DNA of 64,000 bases from an uncultured Bacilli bacterium (GCA_934167465.1 CAKPKR010000001.1:1-64000), one strand, 5' to 3'. Shown: positions 26,319-34,378, numbered from the stretch's first letter. Notes: generated by a model from the sequence alone, not told the origin. A program made the numbers and translations.

Positions 26319-26967
26319 ATGAGTATATTTTTTCCGATGATTTTTCTTGTAATTTAGTTCCATATTCAAATACATAAGTTGTAGCATATAATATTAATAT
26401 TGTCATTATACTAGTCCCACCAAAGTTAATATCAATTTCTATATTAGAAATTAAACTAAATATAATTTGTAATATCATAGATATAATAAATGAATATAAT
26501 GAATATTTAGCAATATTTCTTAAATATCCTGTATTTTCTTCAGTAAATGGATTATCATTATAAATATTTCTAAATAATTTTTCTAATAAATTAACTATTA
26601 AATATGAAATAACTATCATTATTATTGATGAAATTAATAATAATTCAATGTGTAAAATATAATCGTTAGTATTATAATTTTTAAGATATTCTTTTACATC
26701 AAAGTTAGTATTAATATCATATTTAGATTCTTTGCCTTTTTCATCAGTTACTATAAATTGATTATTTTCTATTTTATAATTGTATACCTCTTTATCAACT
26801 GTTATTGTATTTTCTGTTATTTTAAGATATTTAAATATTGTTGGAACTATGCACATAATAAAGGCAACTGAAACAATTCCAATTAACATAAATATTTTAG
26901 TTATTTTAGCCAAAATATAAATTATTTTACTTAATACTTTAAGATTTTTTTGTTTTTCTTTTTCCAT
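26317..26967 (-). CDS. DUF2975-like membrane protein
   Basis: 216 aa with four hydrophobic segments (about 18-45, 107-128, 150-172, 182-200) and the loop FTEENTGYLRNIAKYSLYSF, a hallmark of DUF2975-type proteins (usually PFTxENxxxLRxIA). A soluble loop of about 60 residues follows the first helix. Such genes often sit beside a small HTH regulator, absent here. It is 3 bp downstream of serS and therefore probably in the T-box-controlled operon. Confidence 0.65.
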   Translation of the reverse strand: MEKEKQKNLKVLSKIIYILAKITKIFMLIGIVSVAFIMCIVPTIFKYLKITENTITVDKEVYNYKIENNQFIVTDEKGKESKYDINTNFDVKEYLKNYNTNDYILHIELLLISSIIMIVISYLIVNLLEKLFRNIYNDNPFTEENTGYLRNIAKYSLYSFIISMILQIIFSLISNIEIDINFGGTSIMTILILYATTYVFEYGTKLQEKSSEKIYS

Positions 26968-26970
26968 AAA

Positions 26971-28251
26971 TTACCCTTCTATTTTTTCTTTGCCACCCAT
27001 ATATGGTTGTAACACTTTTGGAATATTAATGCTTCCATCTTCATTATAATTATTTTCAATTAAAGCAATTAAACCTCTTGGAGTTGCTACCACAGTGTTA
27101 TTTAATGTATGTGGATAATATGTTCCTTCACTACCTTTAACTCTGATACCAAGTCTTCTAGCTTGAGCATCTCCTAAAGTTGAACAAGATCCAACTTCAA
27201 AATATTTTTTTTGTCTTGGACTCCAAGCTTCGATATCACAAGACTTAACTTTTAAATCAGCTAAATCACCACTGCAACATTCTAATTGTCTAACTGGTAT
27301 ATCCCAATTTCTAAATATTTCAACTGTTAATTTCCACATTTTATTATACCAATCCATTGACTCTTCAGGTTTACATAAAACAATCATTTCTTGTTTTTCA
27401 AATTGATGCACCCTATATAATCCTCTTTCTTCTAAGCCATGAGCTCCTCCTTCTTTTCTAAAGCAAGGAGAATAAGATGTCATATTGATTGGTAATTCAG
27501 ATTCTTTTATTAATTCACCTTTAAATCTACCTATCATTGAATGTTCACTAGTTCCAATTAAGTATAAATCTTCTCCTTCAATTTTATACATCATTGATTC
27601 CATTTCAGCAAAGCTCATTACACCAGTAACAACATCACTTCTAATCATAAATGGAGGAATAGCATAAGTGAATCCATGTTCTATCATATAATCTCTAGCA
27701 TAAGCTATCATTGCTTCATGTAATCTAGCGATATCACCTAACAAATAATAGAACCCTTCTCCACTTGTTCTTCCAGCAGCAACTTTATCTAATCCATTTA
27801 ATTTTTCAATTATATCAGCATGATATGGAATTTCATAGTTTGGAACAATTGGTTCACCAAATTTTTCAACTTCAACATTCTCACTATCATCTTTTCCAAT
27901 CGGAACGGATGAATCTATTATATTTGGAATAACCATCATTTTTTCTTTGATTTGTTGTTGTAATTCTTCTTCTTTTGCTTCTAACTCAGATATTTTAGTA
28001 CCATAATTAGAAATTTCTTCTTTTATTTTTGTTGCTTCTTCAGTTTTTCCTTCACGCATTAAATTTCCTATTAAAGAACTCTTACTATTTTTTTCGGCTC
28101 TTAAATCATCTGCTTGTTGTTTTGTTTCTCTAAATTTTAAATCTAGTTTATAAACTTCATCAACTAATGGTAATTTATTATCTTGAAATTTTTTCTTTAT
28201 ATTTTCTTTTACTAAATCTCTATTTTCACGAATTAATTTTATATCTATCAT
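26971..28251 (-). CDS. serS: Serine-tRNA ligase
   Basis: 426 aa. N-terminal coiled-coil arm (about 30-105) for tRNA-Ser, then class II catalytic core with motif 2 CFRKEGGAHGLEERGLYRVHQF and motif 3 NNTVVATPRGLIALIEN region. Second gene of an operon behind a serine-type T-box and an HD-domain gene, whose stop is 2 bp upstream. Confidence 0.98.
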   Translation of the reverse strand: MIDIKLIRENRDLVKENIKKKFQDNKLPLVDEVYKLDLKFRETKQQADDLRAEKNSKSSLIGNLMREGKTEEATKIKEEISNYGTKISELEAKEEELQQQIKEKMMVIPNIIDSSVPIGKDDSENVEVEKFGEPIVPNYEIPYHADIIEKLNGLDKVAAGRTSGEGFYYLLGDIARLHEAMIAYARDYMIEHGFTYAIPPFMIRSDVVTGVMSFAEMESMMYKIEGEDLYLIGTSEHSMIGRFKGELIKESELPINMTSYSPCFRKEGGAHGLEERGLYRVHQFEKQEMIVLCKPEESMDWYNKMWKLTVEIFRNWDIPVRQLECCSGDLADLKVKSCDIEAWSPRQKKYFEVGSCSTLGDAQARRLGIRVKGSEGTYYPHTLNNTVVATPRGLIALIENNYNEDGSINIPKVLQPYMGGKEKIEG

Positions 28252-28253
28252 TT

Positions 28254-28736
28254 TTATCCTCTCTTTTCTAAAATATTATTTATTTTTTGATAATTTTTAA
28301 TATATTTTTTTTCTAATTTCTTTCTAACATTCTCATCTAAGGCAGCTAGTCTCTCTTTATTCATATTATGCATCATATCTACTTTTTTAACTTTAATTGC
28401 TAACAAATTATTACTTTGAATAATTGAGTCAATATAATCATCATAACTTACTTCTTTGTTTCTTGTAAGCAATGATACTGCGTCAACTATATTTTTTGAA
28501 AATTTGAACGCTAACAATAATTTGTCATCGAAATAAGTATCTTCTATTACATCATGTAATAAGCCGACCACTTTTTCTTCATAAGTTTCAAGATGATTAC
28601 TTACATAATATAAATGTTCTATATAAGGATGACCTTGTTTATCAGTTATATCTTTAAATAATTCATTTACTAAAATTATTGCTTTTTCAATTAAATCATC
28701 TTCTCTTTTCATTAGTTCTATTTTTTTTAACTCCAT
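28254..28736 (-). CDS. HD-domain phosphohydrolase (RelA/SpoT-type HD fold)
   Basis: 160 aa. The motif HPYIEHLYYVSNHL...VVGLLHDVIEDTYFDD gives H...HD...D metal-binding residues of the (p)ppGpp-hydrolase-like HD family; a further DMMHNM segment fits the last ligand region. No synthetase domain. It may hydrolyse ppGpp or another nucleotide. First gene after the T-box, co-transcribed with serS, which links it to serine starvation. Confidence 0.8.
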   Translation of the reverse strand: MELKKIELMKREDDLIEKAIILVNELFKDITDKQGHPYIEHLYYVSNHLETYEEKVVGLLHDVIEDTYFDDKLLLAFKFSKNIVDAVSLLTRNKEVSYDDYIDSIIQSNNLLAIKVKKVDMMHNMNKERLAALDENVRKKLEKKYIKNYQKINNILEKRG

Positions 28737-28754
28737 CTTTAAACCTCCTAATAA

Positions 28755-28952
28755 GTAAAAAAGACTAAATATAGGAGCAATATATGCGGTACCATCCTAG
28801 TTTAGTCTTAATTAGTATAACGGATTTCTCCGGGAATGATTAATTCCTCTTGAAAGTAGATTCATAAAAGATTATTACTAGTTTTCATCAACCACTAGCT
28901 TTCTATAAATAATTACTTCTACTATATTCTTTCATTAACGATTTACAATTTA
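28755..28952 (-). promoter_or_regulatory. T-box riboswitch, serine (UCU specifier)
   Basis: Minus-strand leader with the T-box sequence AGGATGGTACCGCA (about 28784-28798), a terminator helix (AAGACTAAA..TTTAGTCTTTTTT, 28757-28810), and a Stem I with GAAAG/CTTTC base, AGTAGA motif and distal loop. A TCT codon (28858-28860) followed by A sits where the specifier is expected. UCU codes Ser, matching serS downstream. Uncharged tRNA-Ser should stabilise the antiterminator and turn on the operon. Confidence 0.9.
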
Positions 28953-28981
28953 ATTCTAACATTTATTCATAACAAAGTCAA
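28953..28981 (-). promoter_or_regulatory. Promoter of the T-box operon
   Basis: Minus strand TTGACT (28976-28981), a 17-bp spacer and TAGAAT (28953-28958), immediately upstream of the T-box leader. Confidence 0.75.
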
Positions 28982-29147
28982 TTAATTCTTATTTGTATTT
29001 TTTATTCCGTGAATTTTTATTTGACAAAAATCTTTGTATAATTGATATTTACTTTTTTTTATTGGTGTGTTATTATGTATATGGATGAGTTATTGCTCAT
29101 ATAATAAAAAAGGAACATTCGTTATGAATGTCTACCACAATGGATAA

Positions 29148-29184
29148 GACATTTAAGTCATTGACTTAAGTGTCATTTTTTTAT
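29148..29184 (+). terminator. Terminator of the plus-strand RNA, unit 1
   Basis: GACATTTAAGT/ACTTAAGTGTC hairpin followed by ATTTTTTT on the plus strand; overlaps the 3' end of the convergent peptide gene. Confidence 0.75.
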
Positions 29185-29265
29185 TACTAAAACCAATATT
29201 ATTAGTTGTAATAAAATAAAGGAGAAAGAAGAAATTATTTTTAAATAAAACTCTCTTTTTTTCAT
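29173..29265 (-). CDS. 30-aa hydrophobic peptide (type I toxin-like), copy 1
   Basis: Frame with AGAGGAGG ribosome binding site seven bases before the ATG. Product: basic start MKKREFYLKI, a hydrophobic stretch of about 18 residues, then IKK and stop. That charge pattern is like short membrane toxins of type I systems, though no named family is recognised. The ribosome binding site can pair in a CCTCTT..AGAGAGG hairpin. A convergent plus-strand RNA would overlap its 3' end. Confidence 0.65.
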   Translation of the reverse strand: MKKREFYLKIISSFSFILLQLIILVLVIKK

Positions 29266-29491
29266 CTTTAAACCTCCTCTCTTTTTTGATAAGAGGTAGA
29301 CACCCATTAAATGTTCCATTTTATATTTTATAATATTTAAGACAAAAATCAATTACTTTTCGTTCGACAAAATTAGACAATGATATAATATTTACTTTTT
29401 TTTGTTGGTGTGTTATTATGTATACAGGTGAGTTATTGCTCATATAATAAAAAAGGAACATTCGTTATGAATGTCTACCTATATTTGGTGA

Positions 29492-29528
29492 GACATTTAA
29501 GTCATTGACTTAAGTGTCATTTTTTTAT
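29492..29528 (+). terminator. Terminator of the plus-strand RNA, unit 2
   Basis: Same GACATTTAAGT/ACTTAAGTGTC hairpin and T-run as in unit 1. Confidence 0.75.
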
Positions 29529-29609
29529 TACTAAAACCAATATTATTAGCTGTAATAAAATAAAGGAGAAAGAAAAAAGTATTTTTAAATAAAACTCTCT
29601 TTTTTTCAT
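29517..29609 (-). CDS. 30-aa hydrophobic peptide (type I toxin-like), copy 2
   Basis: Same length and ribosome binding site as copy 1. Two changes in the middle (LKILFSF instead of LKIISSF). Conservation of frame and hydrophobicity between the two units argues that the peptide is real. Confidence 0.65.
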   Translation of the reverse strand: MKKREFYLKILFSFSFILLQLIILVLVIKK

Positions 29610-29731
29610 CTTTAAACCTCCTCTCTTTTTGATAAGAGGTAGACACCCATTAAATGTTCCATTTTATATTTTATAATATTTAAGACAAAAAGTAATTACT
29701 TTTCGTTCGACAAAATTAGACAATGATATAA

Positions 29732-29992
29732 TTAATGATTATTAATATATTCTTCTAATTCTTTTAATTTTTCACCTCTTAATGGTTTACATTTTTTATA
29801 GTTATTTATATCTTCTAACATAGCTTCACTCATACCCTTACATCCAGCATAACCACAAGCACCACAATTATATCCTGGTAATAATTTTAAATAAATTTCT
29901 GATTTACTTTTCGTATTAATTTTTGAATCAACTATAACAATTATTAAACCTAGAATAAATGCTATCAAAGTCATTATAACAATTCCTATCAT
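29732..29992 (-). CDS. rnfB: Minimal RnfB: membrane anchor plus one 4Fe-4S domain
   Basis: 86 aa. Transmembrane helix (1-21) and the RnfB-type cluster motif CGACGYAGC..C (cysteines about 43, 46, 51, 68). Normal RnfB has about 250 or more residues with additional ferredoxin clusters; those are absent and the frame ends cleanly. It overlaps the small upstream gene by ATGA. Feeds electrons between ferredoxin and the membrane subunits, so the missing clusters must be supplied otherwise or bypassed. Confidence 0.85.
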   Translation of the reverse strand: MIGIVIMTLIAFILGLIIVIVDSKINTKSKSEIYLKLLPGYNCGACGYAGCKGMSEAMLEDINNYKKCKPLRGEKLKELEEYINNH

Positions 29993-30099
29993 TTTTCACC
30001 TCTGCACATATTACAATTTTCACATTTTTTACCTTTATTTATTTTATATAATAATATTGTTAAAATAAATAATAATATCAGTACAATATAAGCTATCAT
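29989..30099 (-). CDS. 36-aa membrane-anchored CxxCxxC peptide in the rnf operon
   Basis: Small frame overlapping rnfA (ATGA) and rnfB (ATGA) by 4 bp on both sides. Product: one transmembrane helix (about 2-20), a basic KINKGKK stretch and then CENCNMCRGEK. The three closely spaced cysteines could bind a metal or part of an Fe-S cluster. No family recognised. Tight overlaps on both ends and the position between rnfA and rnfB argue for a real Rnf-associated protein. Confidence 0.7.
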   Translation of the reverse strand: MIAYIVLILLFILTILLYKINKGKKCENCNMCRGEK

Positions 30100-30659
30100 A
30101 CTATTCTCCCAAATAGTAATGCCATTATTCCAGCAGTTATAAATGCTATAGGAGCTCCTTTAAATGGTGTAGGAATATCTTTTTTATTTAAATACTCTCT
30201 TATGGTTGCAAACAAGTAAATAATTAAAGTAAATCCTAAACTACTACCTATACTATAAACTAACATTTCGAAAAAATTAAAACCATTATTTGTATTCAAT
30301 AGTGTTATTCCTAAAACTGCACAGTTTGTTGTAATTAGAGGCAAATAAATTCCAAATGCTTTATATAGATTTTTACTATATCTTTTAATTATCATTTCAA
30401 GCAATTGAACTAAAGAAGCAATTACTAAAATAAACATTAAAGTTTTTAAATATGTTGTTTCAGTTGGTACCAACAAATAAGTATATAGTAAATATGTAAT
30501 TATACTTGATAATGTAACAACTATTGTAACTGCTAATCCCATCTTGAAAGCTGTATCTTCTTTTTTAGAAGTTCCTACAAATGGGCAAATTCCTAAGAAT
30601 TTAGTTAAAACTATATTTTCAGATAATATGCTAGTGATAAATAAACTAATTAGATTCAT
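30096..30659 (-). CDS. rnfA: Electron transport complex subunit RnfA
   Basis: 187 aa, six hydrophobic segments. Family motifs ENIVLTKFLGICPFVGTSK and PLITTNCAVLGI are clear; the conserved cysteines of both halves are present. Its ATG lies within the rnfE end (14-bp overlap). Confidence 0.95.
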   Translation of the reverse strand: MNLISLFITSILSENIVLTKFLGICPFVGTSKKEDTAFKMGLAVTIVVTLSSIITYLLYTYLLVPTETTYLKTLMFILVIASLVQLLEMIIKRYSKNLYKAFGIYLPLITTNCAVLGITLLNTNNGFNFFEMLVYSIGSSLGFTLIIYLFATIREYLNKKDIPTPFKGAPIAFITAGIMALLFGRIV

Positions 30660-31278
30660 TTTTGCCTCCTATATGATTAAACAAAGCCATTAAAATACCC
30701 AGTATAATGAATGCTCCTGCAGGGCTTATCATAAATGACATTGGAATTAAACTATTTTCTGGAAATACATTAATTATTAATTTAAAATTTGTTATTTCAC
30801 TTAAAGAATCAATTAAGGTTATTGTATTATTTCCTAATATTTCTCTAAATAAAGCTATCAAAATAAGTGCTAAGGTATAACCTATACTTATGCCAATACT
30901 ATCTTTTATACTTGTTTTAATATTACTTTTTGTTGATACTGATAATACTCTGCCTAAAACAATACAATTCACTACTATAAGAGGTAAATAAATACTTAGA
31001 GCATTATAAAGTGGATTAATATATTCTTTAAGTATTATTTCCAGTATTGTAACAAATGTACCTATTATTACAATATATACTGGTATTTTAACATTATCAG
31101 GAACTACTTTTTTAATCATACAAGATACTATTTCTGAAAATAGCAAAACTATAAATACCGAAATTCCCATTAAAAAAGCATTTTCAACTTTAGTTGTTAC
31201 TGCTAAAGAAGAACATAATCCAAGCATTAAAACAAATATTGGATTTTCACTTTTTATGATTTTTAAAATTTGTTTCAT
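30646..31278 (-). CDS. rnfE: Electron transport complex subunit RnfE
   Basis: 210 aa, homologous to RnfA. ENPIFVLMLGLCSSLAVTTK and PLIVVNCIVLGR are the paired cysteine motifs. The ATG at 31278 with AAAGGTGAT is preferred over a GTG three codons upstream. Overlaps the upstream 178-aa gene by about 32 bp. Confidence 0.94.
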   Translation of the reverse strand: MKQILKIIKSENPIFVLMLGLCSSLAVTTKVENAFLMGISVFIVLLFSEIVSCMIKKVVPDNVKIPVYIVIIGTFVTILEIILKEYINPLYNALSIYLPLIVVNCIVLGRVLSVSTKSNIKTSIKDSIGISIGYTLALILIALFREILGNNTITLIDSLSEITNFKLIINVFPENSLIPMSFMISPAGAFIILGILMALFNHIGGKNESN

Positions 31279-31783
31279 AATTATCACCTTTATTTAATAA
31301 AACATCTTCAAACCTATAATCTATTTCGAAACTATTAATATAATCTTTAAATGAATTTTCCTCAATTGATGTAAACCCTTTTTTTAACAAATCAGCTAAT
31401 AATTCACGATTAGATTCACTTAATGTCTTTGAAGGCCAATTTTCAAAATGAAGAGGTTTTTCTTTCCTTTCTGTAAATTGACAATAAGTAGCGTCAATTA
31501 ATATATATTCAGTTTTATTATCTTGATTTTTAAAACTTGCAATTAAAAATTCATGATCAGTAACTGCACCTAAATTTTTAATATTTACTTTAAAATTTCT
31601 AATATTTTCATTATCTAATCGACATTTAATATTATTGCTTAATACTTTACATAAACCTTCCATATTATTTACATATGTAGTAACATCATTTAATTCCTCA
31701 ATTATAATTTCATTTATTTTCTTCATTACAATATCTCTACTACATTTTTTAATATTTAATATTGATTCATAAAATTCATTCAT
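31247..31783 (-). CDS. Unknown protein in the rnf operon with a possible Cys-His-Asp triad
   Basis: 178 aa, cytoplasmic by composition. No family could be named. The order Cys45 (EGLCKVLS), His77 (VTDHEFLIASF) and Asp97 (YILIDATYCQF) resembles the triad of transglutaminase/papain-fold proteins, which is an inference from spacing only. It lies exactly where rnfG is expected and overlaps rnfE. Ribosome binding site TAGGTGG. Could be a maturation factor of the Rnf complex or an unrelated passenger. Confidence 0.65.
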   Translation of the reverse strand: MNEFYESILNIKKCSRDIVMKKINEIIIEELNDVTTYVNNMEGLCKVLSNNIKCRLDNENIRNFKVNIKNLGAVTDHEFLIASFKNQDNKTEYILIDATYCQFTERKEKPLHFENWPSKTLSESNRELLADLLKKGFTSIEENSFKDYINSFEIDYRFEDVLLNKGDNYETNFKNHKK

Positions 31784-31784
31784 T

Positions 31785-31880
31785 TTAACCACCTATCAAT
31801 GTTGTAACTAAATATATCAATATTGAACAAATAAATGTTGTAATTGTTAAAGTAATTACGCTTTTAAATTTATTTTTCAT
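31785..31880 (-). CDS. 31-aa transmembrane peptide in the rnfG position
   Basis: Frame starting inside the end of rnfD-G (11-bp overlap) and ending two bases before the next ATG. One hydrophobic helix (VITLTITTFICSILIYLVTT) after a basic MKNKFK start. It resembles the N-terminal anchor of RnfG, whose FMN domain is found fused to RnfD here. Either a relic of rnfG or a kept small subunit. The ribosome binding site is weak; coupling with rnfD is likely. Confidence 0.55.
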   Translation of the reverse strand: MKNKFKSVITLTITTFICSILIYLVTTLIGG

Positions 31881-33228
31881 AAATATCACTATCTTTCATA
31901 ACATTAATTATCAATTTTTTTAAAGCAGTACTTGTTTTTGTTGCGCCACTTACAGTATCTATTTCTGGATTATTTTTTAGTTTTTCTAGATAATTATTTT
32001 TTTCTATTATACTTAAATAATCATCGTTACATTCTAATATTTTATATTCTATTATTTTATTATTTTCTATTTTTATTTCTGCTTTTATATTTCCTTTAAA
32101 TCCTTTTTGAGTTGCTACATAAGTTGTAATATTATTTTTAGTATTTTTTTCTATTATGTTAAAATCATTATCTATGTTAGTAAAAGAATTATTAATTTTA
32201 AATATAATAGAAATCGCAATTATTAATACAGTACTTATACTTATTAAAATTTTTCTATTATAGTTTTTATCTCTAGTACCTATTTTATCTAATATAAATA
32301 CAAGCATATTCATAATTAAAATTGAAGTTAATACACCTTCAGGATAGCTAGTTAAATATCTACATATTACTGTTAATATTCCCAAACATATACCATATAA
32401 AATACTCCCTAGTTTAGTTACAGGACTAGTAACTGGATCTGTTGCCATAAATACTGCACCAAACATTAAACCACCACTAAATATTTGAAATAATGGATAC
32501 CATAAGCCAAGACCATTAGATAATCCAATTATATATGTTAAAATAAATACTGTGGTTATATAGAAAATTGGTATTTCTATTTTTATGACTTTTTTAATTC
32601 CAAGATAAATTAAACATATTAAACAAAGTAAACTACTTGTTTCTCCTACACTACCAGGAATTAATCCAATAAAGAAATCAAACAAATTACCATATGGTTT
32701 TACTAAAGTGTCATATGTTCCAATTCCCTCTACACTATTTGATAAAGGAGTAGGACGTGCTATAGCATCAAGTTCATAACTATTTAAATATCCACCATTA
32801 TTCACTATAATACTTGAATAAGCTGTAAGTACAAATAAACAACCTATTAGTGCTGGATTAAATACATTGTTTCCAAAGCCACCATATAACATTTTTCCAA
32901 CTATGATTCCAATAAAACAAGCAAAAATTAATATTTCTATTGGTGTATTGATTGGTAATACAAGAGAAATAAATATACCTGGAAAAATACTTCCATAACT
33001 TTGTTTTTTTAAAATTTTACAATATATTTTTTCTATTAAATATGATGATAATCCTCCAATAAATATAAATATTAGTGGATAAAATAAACCAATTGCACTT
33101 GTTTTATTATTTACAAAAGGAATTATTCCATTTTTATAAAATGAAAATATAATTATTGGTATTAAAGCAATAAAAAGGTTTTTAAATATTTTGTCAGTGT
33201 CATTTTTAGTTCTAATAAATGGTCCCAT
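31870..33228 (-). CDS. rnfD: RnfD-RnfG fusion: membrane subunit with FMN-binding domain
   Basis: 452 aa. Residues 1-345 are RnfD: about 8-9 hydrophobic segments, the PTPLS segment (around T160) corresponding to the RnfD/NqrB flavin-attachment region, and MATDPVTSPVT. Residues about 365-452 form a periplasmic-type FMN-binding domain as in RnfG (GFKGNIKAEIKIENN, DTVSGATKTSTALK) with the S-G-A-T-x-T flavinylation motif at 427-433. Normally these are two proteins. The ATG at 33228 (GAGGTAATT) is chosen over a longer frame that would overlap rnfC. Confidence 0.88.
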   Translation of the reverse strand: MGPFIRTKNDTDKIFKNLFIALIPIIIFSFYKNGIIPFVNNKTSAIGLFYPLIFIFIGGLSSYLIEKIYCKILKKQSYGSIFPGIFISLVLPINTPIEILIFACFIGIIVGKMLYGGFGNNVFNPALIGCLFVLTAYSSIIVNNGGYLNSYELDAIARPTPLSNSVEGIGTYDTLVKPYGNLFDFFIGLIPGSVGETSSLLCLICLIYLGIKKVIKIEIPIFYITTVFILTYIIGLSNGLGLWYPLFQIFSGGLMFGAVFMATDPVTSPVTKLGSILYGICLGILTVICRYLTSYPEGVLTSILIMNMLVFILDKIGTRDKNYNRKILISISTVLIIAISIIFKINNSFTNIDNDFNIIEKNTKNNITTYVATQKGFKGNIKAEIKIENNKIIEYKILECNDDYLSIIEKNNYLEKLKNNPEIDTVSGATKTSTALKKLIINVMKDSDIYEK

Positions 33229-33230
33229 AA

Positions 33231-34358
33231 TTACCTCGCTTTTCTTACAATTTCTCTTAAGTTTATTCTCGCTGGACATATATATGAACATAGTCCACAA
33301 CCAATACATTTATTTGGATTTAATTTTTTTAATTTGTTCTTATTGTCTATGTTATCTTTAATTAAAACTGGTTCCAAATTAGCAGGACATACTTTTGTGC
33401 ATTTACCACATCTTATACAAGTTGTCTCAATAAATTTATCATCATTTACAAATAAACAACTTATTTCTGGAGTTATAAAGTTATTATCATATTTTTTTCC
33501 CATCATTGGACCACCAATTATTAAATTATCAGTATTAATTATATCTTTTATATCTGTCCCTATTTTCAATCTATAATTACCTTTTTTATCGGTATTTCCA
33601 GCTATTGTAACAATTCTAGATTCTAAATAATTACCTTTTAATACTTCACCTATAGCATATATAGTTGCTACATTATTAACAATTATTCCTAAGTCACTAG
33701 CATGAGTATTTACATTAATATTTAATATTTCTTTAACTAATCCTTTACTCCAACCTGCTGGATATATATTTTTTGTTTCATATATTGTTATATTTGGCGT
33801 TAAAAAAGGTTTAAAATAATCAGCCATTTTACTTATTTTTTTAACAGCTATTATAGTTTTAGAAATATTATTTATTTGCGTTATTTTTTTTATTGAATCA
33901 ATTATTTCTTTGGAGTATTCTTTCACTAATGCATAATCACTAGTTCTATAAGGTTCACATTCAACTGCATTTACAATTAAAGTATTAATCTTATTTTCAT
34001 ATTTTTTATAAGTTGGATATCCAGCTCCTCCCATTCCTCTAATTCCACTATTTTTTAATAGTTCAATAAATTTATCTTTGTCTATTTTTTTTATGTCTAT
34101 TTGTTCTTTTCTTTCTTTGAAATCATTTTCAATTTTTATTGTTTTTCCTATTTCTAATATTTTCCCTGACACACTTGATATTATAGATGGATAATTAGTT
34201 GAAACAGCTAACAAAGTATTAATTTTAACACTATCACCTTTTTTTACAAGTATCTCATAATCGTCTGGCACATTAAAATATAGATATTTTGTATCTATTT
34301 TTTTTATTTCATTATTTATTGTTTCTTTTTTATGTTGAGGTAATTTTAATCCTTTCAT
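33231..34358 (-). CDS. rnfC: Electron transport complex subunit RnfC
   Basis: 375 aa, somewhat shorter than the usual 430-450. NADH/FMN-binding-type core (GIRGMGGAGYPTYKK, NAVECEPYRTSDY), a SLBB-like segment, and two C-terminal 4Fe-4S motifs: CIRCGKCTKVCP and CIGCGLCSYICP. First gene of the operon and 2 bp before rnfD. Oxidises or reduces NAD at the cytoplasmic face. Confidence 0.94.
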   Translation of the reverse strand: MKGLKLPQHKKETINNEIKKIDTKYLYFNVPDDYEILVKKGDSVKINTLLAVSTNYPSIISSVSGKILEIGKTIKIENDFKERKEQIDIKKIDKDKFIELLKNSGIRGMGGAGYPTYKKYENKINTLIVNAVECEPYRTSDYALVKEYSKEIIDSIKKITQINNISKTIIAVKKISKMADYFKPFLTPNITIYETKNIYPAGWSKGLVKEILNINVNTHASDLGIIVNNVATIYAIGEVLKGNYLESRIVTIAGNTDKKGNYRLKIGTDIKDIINTDNLIIGGPMMGKKYDNNFITPEISCLFVNDDKFIETTCIRCGKCTKVCPANLEPVLIKDNIDNKNKLKKLNPNKCIGCGLCSYICPARINLREIVRKAR

Positions 34359-34378
34359 ATGACACCATCCTATATTTA

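Larger units (their letters stand above)
29045..29387. repeat. Tandem 343-bp repeat, unit 1
   Basis: Unit 1 of a direct tandem duplication (unit 2 at 29388-29731). The units align over their full length with few differences. Each has a 30-aa minus-strand gene, a plus-strand terminator hairpin, and inverted repeats (29112-29136 and 29295-29317) flanking the gene. Confidence 0.9.
29388..29731. repeat. Tandem 343-bp repeat, unit 2
   Basis: Second unit of the duplication. It carries the same elements as unit 1 and has the TATAAT-containing block (around 29383) that recurs just before rnfB at about 29727. Confidence 0.9.

Noticed and set aside
29045..29731. CRISPR array
   Set aside because: Only two long units (343 bp) that encode peptides; no short repeats with regular spacers, no cas genes in the window.
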